Of a stretch of 10,817 nt of DNA, positions 6,635 through 10,817 are shown piece by piece. Under the pieces are notes generated by a model. That model saw nothing but the letters and a program-made list of their open reading frames with translations. It made no database searches and was not told the DNA's origin. Both the position numbers and the translations under genes were made by a program. Within the stretch, counting starts at the first letter, position 1. The number at the start of each line of letters is the position of its first letter. Origin of the DNA: an uncultured Oribacterium sp. (GTDB lineage Bacteria > Bacillota > Clostridia > Lachnospirales > Lachnospiraceae); assembly GCA_938030845.1 (NCBI GenBank), contig CALHIC010000001.1:1-10817 (forward strand), read 5' to 3'.

Positions 6635-6776
6635 GGTTTTCGACAATATAGGTCTGAAAGAAGGGGTAGTCTGAGCCCGCGGGTTCTTAGCTTTTGTTTT
6701 GTAAAAGCTTAGAACCCCTGCAGGGCGAGGCTAGCGAGAGCGTGCCCCTGATTTCAGGCCTATATTATCGAAAACC
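6635..6776. repeat. 142-nt nested palindromic element (MITE-like or structured RNA)
   Basis: Outer arms 6635-6659 and 6752-6776 are complementary over 25 positions with two mismatches (one is a wobble on each strand). Inside, GGGTTCTTAGCTTTT (6681-6695) pairs with AAAAGCTTAGAACCC (6703-6717) with one mismatch and a 7-nt loop, and is extended by GCCC/GGGC after small bulges. The right half contains copy B of the dispersed 22-bp motif. No target-site duplication is evident and no protein is encoded. It may be a non-autonomous insertion element, a repetitive extragenic palindrome, or a structured RNA. Confidence 0.6.
6727..6748 (+). repeat. Dispersed 22-bp extragenic motif, copy B
   Basis: GAGG followed by CTAGCGAGAGCGTGCCCC. 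It sits in the right half of the palindromic element. Similarity to copy C continues weakly for about 16 nt, to a shared GCCTAT (6757-6762 here). Confidence 0.7.
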
Positions 6777-6801
6777 ATTTGGCTTCTTACATCCTCTTTT
6801 T

Positions 6802-6823
6802 GAGCTTAGCGAGAGCGTACCCG
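6802..6823 (+). repeat. Dispersed 22-bp extragenic motif, copy C
   Basis: GAGC followed by TTAGCGAGAGCGTACCCG. It matches copy B at 18 of 22 positions, in the same orientation, 75 nt downstream and outside the palindrome. The rest of the gap to 6909 is a pyrimidine-rich tract (about 6855-6908) without a gene. Confidence 0.6.
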
Positions 6824-6910
6824 TTGGGACTTGCCTATCACACTAGAACCGAAGCTATTTCTTACTTTTCTCTTCAGCCTCCTTTTTTCTTTTCCTTTTT
6901 TCCGTTTTTA

Positions 6911-6919
6911 TGGTAAAAT
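6911..6919 (+). promoter_or_regulatory. Probable extended -10 promoter of the asp23-nusB-xse-ispA operon
   Basis: TGGTAAAAT fits an extended -10 (TGnTATAAT-like). It would start transcription about 30 nt before the ATG at 6955. The -35 region is only a T-rich tract (about 6891-6896), as is common with extended -10 promoters. Confidence 0.45.
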
Positions 6920-6954
6920 TTCCAAAAGATTGTTGTTATTTATGGGAGGTCTTC

Positions 6955-7338
6955 ATGGAAGAACAAAGAGCATATAGAGTGGAAGAACAGGATCAGGATA
7001 GTTTTGGAGAGGTAATCATTGCGGATGAAGTCATTTCCATCATTGCCGGCATTGCGGCAACGGAGGTGGATGGTGTGGACTCCATGGATGGCGGCTGGTC
7101 CGGTGCTTTGGTTTCCCGTATGGGAATTAAGGATCTGGCTCGCGGTGTTAAGGTGGAGATTTCCGGTGAGGAAGTGGCTGTGGATCTGCGTTTAAACATT
7201 TGCTACGGCTATGCGATTCCAGAGGTTTCCAAGGCTGTACAGGAGAGAGTAGTTTCCAGCATTAACAGTATGACCGGTTTAACGGTTAGAGAGGTCAATG
7301 TTAAGATTTCCGGAGTGGTGAATAAAGAGAATGAATAA
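6955..7338 (+). CDS. Asp23/Gls24 family envelope stress protein
   Basis: A 127-residue Asp23 (DUF322) protein. The core GEVIIADEVISIIAGIAATE (residues about 18-37) followed by V-D-G-V, then VDLRLNICYGYAIPEV and the closing TGLTVREVNVKISGV, is the full family pattern. These small proteins act at the cell envelope; Staphylococcus Asp23 is tethered to the membrane by AmaP and tied to cell-wall stress. Clostridia very often encode one directly before nusB. I start the gene at 6955 because GGGAGGT lies 4 nt upstream; an upstream in-frame ATG at 6910 overlaps the likely -10 element and has no ribosome binding site. Its stop overlaps the nusB start by 8 nt, indicating translational coupling. No signal peptide or membrane helix is present. 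Confidence 0.85.
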   Translation: MEEQRAYRVEEQDQDSFGEVIIADEVISIIAGIAATEVDGVDSMDGGWSGALVSRMGIKDLARGVKVEISGEEVAVDLRLNICYGYAIPEVSKAVQERVVSSINSMTGLTVREVNVKISGVVNKENE

Positions 7339-7888
7339 GAGAGAAGAAAGAGACCATAAATTCAAACTCTTGTTTTCCACCTTATTTTACCCGGAGGAGG
7401 GAAAGCAGGAGCAGCTGAGCCATTATTCCTATAGCAAGGAAGAGGATGAGGATTTTTTGATTCCGGAGAAGGAAGAAGCGCATCTTTCCGAAGAGGAAGA
7501 AGCATTTTTGTCTCAGGAAGTTATGAAGATTCTGGACTTGCTTCCTCATTTGGATGAGCGAATCAATGCGGTAACAGAGGGATGGACCACCAGCCGTATG
7601 TCCAAGACAGACTTAACCGTTCTTCGTTTGGCTTTGTATGAGCTGGAGTATCAGGAAGAGACCCCGGATAAGGTAGTTTTCAACGAGGCGGTAGAGATTG
7701 CGAAGAAGTACGGGGGAGCGGATTCCGGCTCCTTTGTCAATGGTGTCCTGGCCCGTATCACCGGAAAGCAGGGTGAGGGAGAGGAGAAGGGCAAGTCTTC
7801 TAAGAGCAAATCCGGAAAGGCGGAGAAAAAGTCTTTCCATATCGTAAAATCAAAAGCTAAAGAGGAAAAAGCTCCAAAGAGAGGATAG
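7331..7888 (+). CDS. nusB: Transcription antitermination factor NusB
   Basis: NusB binds boxA RNA together with NusE (ribosomal protein S10) and promotes antitermination during rRNA synthesis. Residues 1-22 (REERDHKFKLLFSTLFYP) form the N-terminal RNA-binding helix region, in the style typical of Lachnospiraceae. Residues 77-144 carry the family core: AVTEGWTTSRMSKTDLTVLR, then LALYELEY, VVFNEAVEIAKKYGG and FVNGVLARI. At 185 residues it is longer than the usual 130-150. The excess is an acidic insert near residues 36-60 and a lysine/serine-rich tail from about 146 (GKSSKSKSGKAEKK), probably disordered and possibly RNA-contacting. The gene starts inside the end of asp23 and xseA follows after 20 nt, so all three are co-transcribed. 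Confidence 0.92.
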   Translation: MNKREERDHKFKLLFSTLFYPEEGKQEQLSHYSYSKEEDEDFLIPEKEEAHLSEEEEAFLSQEVMKILDLLPHLDERINAVTEGWTTSRMSKTDLTVLRLALYELEYQEETPDKVVFNEAVEIAKKYGGADSGSFVNGVLARITGKQGEGEEKGKSSKSKSGKAEKKSFHIVKSKAKEEKAPKRG

Positions 7889-7908
7889 TGGGATATCAAC
7901 AGTAGCCT

Positions 7909-9330
7909 ATGGCAAATAAAGAATATACGGTTAGTCAGGTAAATCGCTATCTGGCACGAATGATGCAGGAGGACTTCTTCCTTTCCCACATTACCGTCAG
8001 TGGGGAAATTTCCAACTTGAAAATGCATCCTTCGGGACATATTTACTTCACCTTAAAGGACCAGGCTTCGCAGCTTTCCGGCATTATGTTTGCGGGAAAG
8101 AGGGCGGGGCTTGCTTTTCCGTTGGAAAATGGAATGAAGGTGCTGTGTTCCGGCCGTATCGGTGTTTATGAGCTAGGGGGCAGCTACCAGATTTATGCGG
8201 ATTCCTTCCAAAGGGCGGGACAGGGAGACCTCTATCTTCGCTTTGAGGCCTTGAAGAAGGAATTACAGGAAATGGGGCTTTTTGATGCCATGTATAAAAA
8301 GCCGATTCCCAAGTATGCCAGAAAAATCGGCATTGTTACCGCAAGCTCCGGAGCAGCGGTTCGAGACATTATCCAAATCGCAAAGCGGAGAAATCCTTTT
8401 GTGGAGCTTTTCCTCTATCCGGCCCTGGTACAGGGAGAGGGGGCGGTGGCTTCCATTTGTAAGGGAATTGCCCGTTTGGATCAGATGGGCTTGGATGTAC
8501 TGATTGTAGGGCGAGGCGGCGGTTCCATAGAGGATCTTTGGGCCTTTAATGAAGAGGCGGTGGCGAAGGCTATTTTCAATGCGGACACCCCCATCATTTC
8601 CGCTGTGGGACATGAAACCGATACCACCATTGCGGACTTCGTATCGGATTTGCGGGCACCCACCCCCTCTGCCGCGGCGGAGCTTGCGGTCTTTGACTAT
8701 ATGCAGTTTGTGGATGATTTGGCAAGCTATACCTATACTTTTCATCAGAGGATGGAGCGGATTATTCAGAAAATGCGACAAAGGGTCAAGGAGGAGGAAC
8801 TTCGTTTTTCTGTCCTTCACCCCAGAAATATTCTACAGGGAAAACAGCATAGACTACTGGATTTGGAAAGTCGTTTTCAAAGGCAGATGGAGCTATGCAT
8901 TCAGGAAAATAAATCGGCGCTTCTGCCCTACCGGGTATTCCCCCAATGGATGGAGCGTAAGCTTACAAATGCAAAGGACAGGATGGGAGAGTATCAGGTC
9001 TTTCCCCACAAGATGAAGGAAAAGATTCTTCTTGCGAAAAATAAAGAGGAGCGGTATCGACATTTTCCAAGGCTTATGGAAGGGAAGCTGGAAAAGAAGA
9101 AGCATCAGTTGGCCATTCTTTCGGAGCAATTTGATGCCCTTTCCCCCCTGCGCCTGCTGTCCAAGGGATTTTCCTATGTGCAAAGGGAAGACGGCAAGCG
9201 GATGAGCAGTGTGGAGCAGGTGAAAATGGGAGAGATTTTACAGATTCATTTCACGGACGGTACTGCCAAGGCCAAGGTTTTAGAAAAGAAAAAGGAAGAG
9301 CGGCTTGGGCCGGAGAGGTCGGAGGAATAG
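7909..9330 (+). CDS. xseA: Exodeoxyribonuclease VII large subunit
   Basis: The catalytic subunit of exonuclease VII, a cytoplasmic enzyme that degrades single-stranded DNA from both ends to oligonucleotides and assists in DNA repair. Residues 1-103 are the OB-fold DNA-binding domain (YTVSQVNRYL, VSGEISNLK, SGHIYFTLKD, GVYELGGSYQI). Residues about 125-450 are the exonuclease domain with IGIVTASSGAAVRDI, GRGGGSIEDLWAFNEE and the hallmark GHETDTTIADFVSDLRAPTP (residues 234-253). A long charged helical region follows, as in the family, and then SKGFSYVQRE near the end. At 473 residues it is slightly long; the final EERLGPERSEE is encoded by the first unit of a 30-bp repeat tract, so the stop codon lies in repeat DNA. 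No clear ribosome binding site precedes the ATG, suggesting coupling to nusB, 20 nt upstream. Confidence 0.95.
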   Translation: MANKEYTVSQVNRYLARMMQEDFFLSHITVSGEISNLKMHPSGHIYFTLKDQASQLSGIMFAGKRAGLAFPLENGMKVLCSGRIGVYELGGSYQIYADSFQRAGQGDLYLRFEALKKELQEMGLFDAMYKKPIPKYARKIGIVTASSGAAVRDIIQIAKRRNPFVELFLYPALVQGEGAVASICKGIARLDQMGLDVLIVGRGGGSIEDLWAFNEEAVAKAIFNADTPIISAVGHETDTTIADFVSDLRAPTPSAAAELAVFDYMQFVDDLASYTYTFHQRMERIIQKMRQRVKEEELRFSVLHPRNILQGKQHRLLDLESRFQRQMELCIQENKSALLPYRVFPQWMERKLTNAKDRMGEYQVFPHKMKEKILLAKNKEERYRHFPRLMEGKLEKKKHQLAILSEQFDALSPLRLLSKGFSYVQREDGKRMSSVEQVKMGEILQIHFTDGTAKAKVLEKKKEERLGPERSEE

Positions 9331-9439
9331 AGGCTTGGGCCCAAAAAGTTGAATGAATAGCGGATAGGTATAGAAAAAGCTAGCGAAATAGAGCTTAAGT
9401 ATAAAAGTCGAATAGCAGCTTAGTATAGATGGGAAATCG
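9296..9439. repeat. Degenerate tandem repeat, about 30-bp period, across the xseA stop codon
   Basis: Units begin with AAGAG or AATAG at 9296, 9326, 9356, 9387 and 9411, giving spacings of 30, 30, 31 and 24. The first two share GGCTTGGGCC at 9302-9311 and 9332-9341 and match at 21 of 30 positions. Later units keep AATAG, a GCTT or GAT-A-GGTATA middle and an AAAAAG-like end. The xseA TAG stop (9328-9330) is part of the second unit. The last unit fades toward the xseB ribosome binding site. Confidence 0.6.
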
Positions 9440-9458
9440 CCCGGAGAAAGGAGCTTGT

Positions 9459-9704
9459 ATGGGTAAAGTGGAGAAGAAGCCGGAAGAGCTTATGGAGCAG
9501 AAGGAAAAGAAGGATTTAAACGAGATTTTTGAAAATCTGGATGGACTTTTGGAGAAGATGGAGGGAGAGGAGAGCTTGGAGAAAAGCTTTGCCATTTACC
9601 AGAAGGCGGTTTCCTTGCTGAAGGAAGCCAATGAAAGCATTGACCAGATTGAAAAGCAGGTGAAGCTTTTAGATAGCGAGCAAAAGGGTGGATTGGATGC
9701 TTAA
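9459..9704 (+). CDS. xseB: Exodeoxyribonuclease VII small subunit
   Basis: An 81-residue helical protein that coats the coiled coil of XseA in the exonuclease VII complex. The family core is visible: IFENLDGLLEKMEGEESLEK, then SFAIYQKAVSLLKEANESI and IEKQVKLL. I start at ATG 9459 since GAAAGGAG lies 5 nt upstream; the in-frame ATG at 9429 would add ten residues of unlikely sequence, lacks a ribosome binding site and lies in the repeat tract. Length fits the family (about 70-85). The 128-nt gap from xseA is unusually large for this pair and is occupied by the degenerate repeats. Its end overlaps the ispA start. Confidence 0.9.
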   Translation: MGKVEKKPEELMEQKEKKDLNEIFENLDGLLEKMEGEESLEKSFAIYQKAVSLLKEANESIDQIEKQVKLLDSEQKGGLDA

Positions 9705-10761
9705 GGAGAATCAGGCTTTTGAAAAAGAAGAGAGAAGCTTGCCCAAAGACTGTGCGGAATCTGAAAAGCTCGGCCTGCGGGGAATGAAATCTACTGAAAA
9801 TTTAGTGAAAAATTCGCCCTCCATAGAAGTGGCATTTCAAAAGAGAAGACAGGAAGTGGAGGCTATTCTGACCGCATTTTTGCCGGAGGAAAAGGGATAT
9901 GCGAAGACCGGAATAGAAGCCATGAACTACAGCCTTGTGGTAGGCGGAAAACGGATTCGTCCCATCCTGCTTCGAGAGGCCTTTTTGCTTTTCGCCGGGG
10001 AAGAGAGACGGAAGCTTTTCCTGCCCTTGGCAGAGGCTTTTATGCTGGCTATGGAAATGATTCATAGCTTTTCCCTTTGCCATGATGACCTGCCTGCCAT
10101 GGATAATGACAAGTATCGTAGAGGAAAAGAAGCTACCTGGTACCGTTTTACGGAGGCTCAGGGAATACTGGCAGGAGATTCTTTAAGTCTTTATGCCTTT
10201 CAATGGGTCTTGGAAGTTTTGGAGAGGGAAGGGAAAAAGGGTAACAGCGTGGCACTTCTTTCCCCTACCATGCAAGGTCTTAAGATTTTGGCCAAGTCTG
10301 CCGGAATAGAGGGCATGATTGGGGGACAGGTGTTGGATATTGAAAAGACAGGACAGCCCTTAACGGAGGAAGAGCTTTTCTTTATTTACAAAAAGAAAAC
10401 CGCAGCTCTTCTTTCCGCCTCTTTAGAAATAGGGGCTTTACTGGGAGGGGCCAATTTGGAAGAGCAGGAGAAGCTGGCTTCCTTTGGAGAGAAAATCGGC
10501 CTGGCCTTTCAGATTCGGGATGATATTTTGGATGAGATTTCCAGTTTTTCCGAATTGGGGAAGCCTATCCACTCTGATGCGGAACAGGAGAAAACCACGG
10601 CTCTTAGCCTTTATGGAATGGAGAAGGCGGAGGCCATGGTGGAGCAGTATACGGAAGAGGGCAGAAGCCTCTTAAAAAGCTTGGATCGAAATGCGGTAGA
10701 TGGGGAAGCATTGGATTTTCTTCTTTCCTTTAGTCAGTATCTTTGTTCCAGAAGAAATTAG
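9697..10761 (+). CDS. ispA: Polyprenyl (geranyl/farnesyl diphosphate) synthase
   Basis: A trans-prenyl transferase that condenses isopentenyl diphosphate with allylic diphosphates to make farnesyl (or geranylgeranyl) diphosphate for undecaprenol and other isoprenoids. Visible motifs, counting from this start: AMNYSLVVGGKRIRP (residues about 77-91), first Asp-rich motif in HDDLPAMDNDKYRRGK (about 128-143), GMIGGQVLDIEKTG (about 205-218), KKTAALLSASLEIGALL, second Asp-rich motif FQIRDDILDE, and LGKPIHSDAEQEKTTALSLY. All catalytic aspartates are present. The core begins near FQKRRQEVEAIL, so about 45 N-terminal residues are extra relative to the usual 290-300. The start could be GTG 9688, ATG 9697 (chosen, with AAGGG upstream and an 8-nt overlap with xseB) or ATG 9784. 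The last operon gene in this window; dxs often follows in related genomes, but the remaining 56 bases (10762-10817) show no gene. Confidence 0.9.
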   Translation: MLKENQAFEKEERSLPKDCAESEKLGLRGMKSTENLVKNSPSIEVAFQKRRQEVEAILTAFLPEEKGYAKTGIEAMNYSLVVGGKRIRPILLREAFLLFAGEERRKLFLPLAEAFMLAMEMIHSFSLCHDDLPAMDNDKYRRGKEATWYRFTEAQGILAGDSLSLYAFQWVLEVLEREGKKGNSVALLSPTMQGLKILAKSAGIEGMIGGQVLDIEKTGQPLTEEELFFIYKKKTAALLSASLEIGALLGGANLEEQEKLASFGEKIGLAFQIRDDILDEISSFSELGKPIHSDAEQEKTTALSLYGMEKAEAMVEQYTEEGRSLLKSLDRNAVDGEALDFLLSFSQYLCSRRN

Positions 10762-10817
10762 AAGCAGCTGAAGAGAATAAAAGACTGATACAGAAGAAAT
10801 TCGGTTTTTCCGGAGAA

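Noticed and set aside
6425..6646. Minus-strand frame of 73 codons after the GNAT-like gene
   Set aside because: It overlaps the end of the GNAT-like gene and the left arm of the palindrome, has no ribosome binding site and no recognisable product.
6635..6823. CRISPR array
   Set aside because: Repeats are too few, are not regularly spaced by unique spacers, and no cas gene is nearby.
6910..6954. Earlier start of the Asp23 protein at 6910
   Set aside because: That ATG lies within the likely -10 element and has no ribosome binding site, whereas ATG 6955 has GGGAGGT at proper distance.
8263..8820. Minus-strand open frame of 185 codons inside xseA
   Set aside because: It is antisense to the conserved catalytic part of XseA; its low-complexity peptide and lack of start signals mark it as a shadow.
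8549..9016. Plus-strand frame of 155 codons within xseA
   Set aside because: Out-of-frame overlap with clearly conserved XseA sequence; tryptophan/arginine-rich translation without any domain.
9296..9439. CRISPR-like repeats after xseA
   Set aside because: Units are directly tandem and degenerate, without spacers, and overlap coding sequence.
10762..10817. Start of dxs after ispA
   Set aside because: The last 56 bases contain no ATG with a ribosome binding site and no recognisable Dxs N-terminus.

Overview
The window looks like chromosomal DNA of a low-to-mid GC Bacillota, most likely a Clostridia member close to Lachnospiraceae. The grounds are the gene order asp23/gls24 - nusB - xseA - xseB - ispA, the style of the NusB protein (N-terminal R-E-x-R-x-x-x-F-K-L-L-F pattern), the cell-wall-binding repeats rich in GW and WYY/WYF, and strong GGAGG ribosome binding sites. 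The genus cannot be fixed from this sequence alone.

Left part (1-2334), AT-rich and mostly on the minus strand: the start of an unidentified gene runs off the left edge, followed by a terminator and a two-gene RloA/RloB (AbiL-like) anti-phage type locus. The AAA15-type ATPase gene rloA is intact. Its partner rloB has lost its start and its N-terminal half, so the locus is probably decayed.

Middle (2335-6511), plus strand: a solitary rfbH/ddhC-type gene for a [2Fe-2S] PLP 3-dehydrase of 3,6-dideoxysugar synthesis, closed by a strong terminator; a wall-associated protein with a long N-terminal segment before its hydrophobic helix, cell-wall-binding repeats and a very acidic tail; then a probable toxin-antitoxin pair. 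The pair consists of a Panacea/SocA-like (DUF4065) antitoxin and a divergent GNAT-like protein. A terminator-like hairpin lies between them and the second gene starts at TTG.

Intergenic region 6512-6954 carries no supportable gene. It holds a 142-nt nested palindrome (25-bp outer arms, 15-bp inner hairpin) and two copies of a 22-bp motif. A third, inverted copy lies at 3728-3749. Other gaps (3836-3910, 4875-4980, 9296-9439) hold degenerate short-period repeats that share an AATAG word.

Right part (6955-10761): a compact housekeeping operon with overlapping or closely spaced genes: Asp23/Gls24 envelope protein, NusB antitermination factor, both exonuclease VII subunits, and the prenyl synthase IspA, in the order usual for Clostridia. 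No part of a following gene can be supported after 10761.
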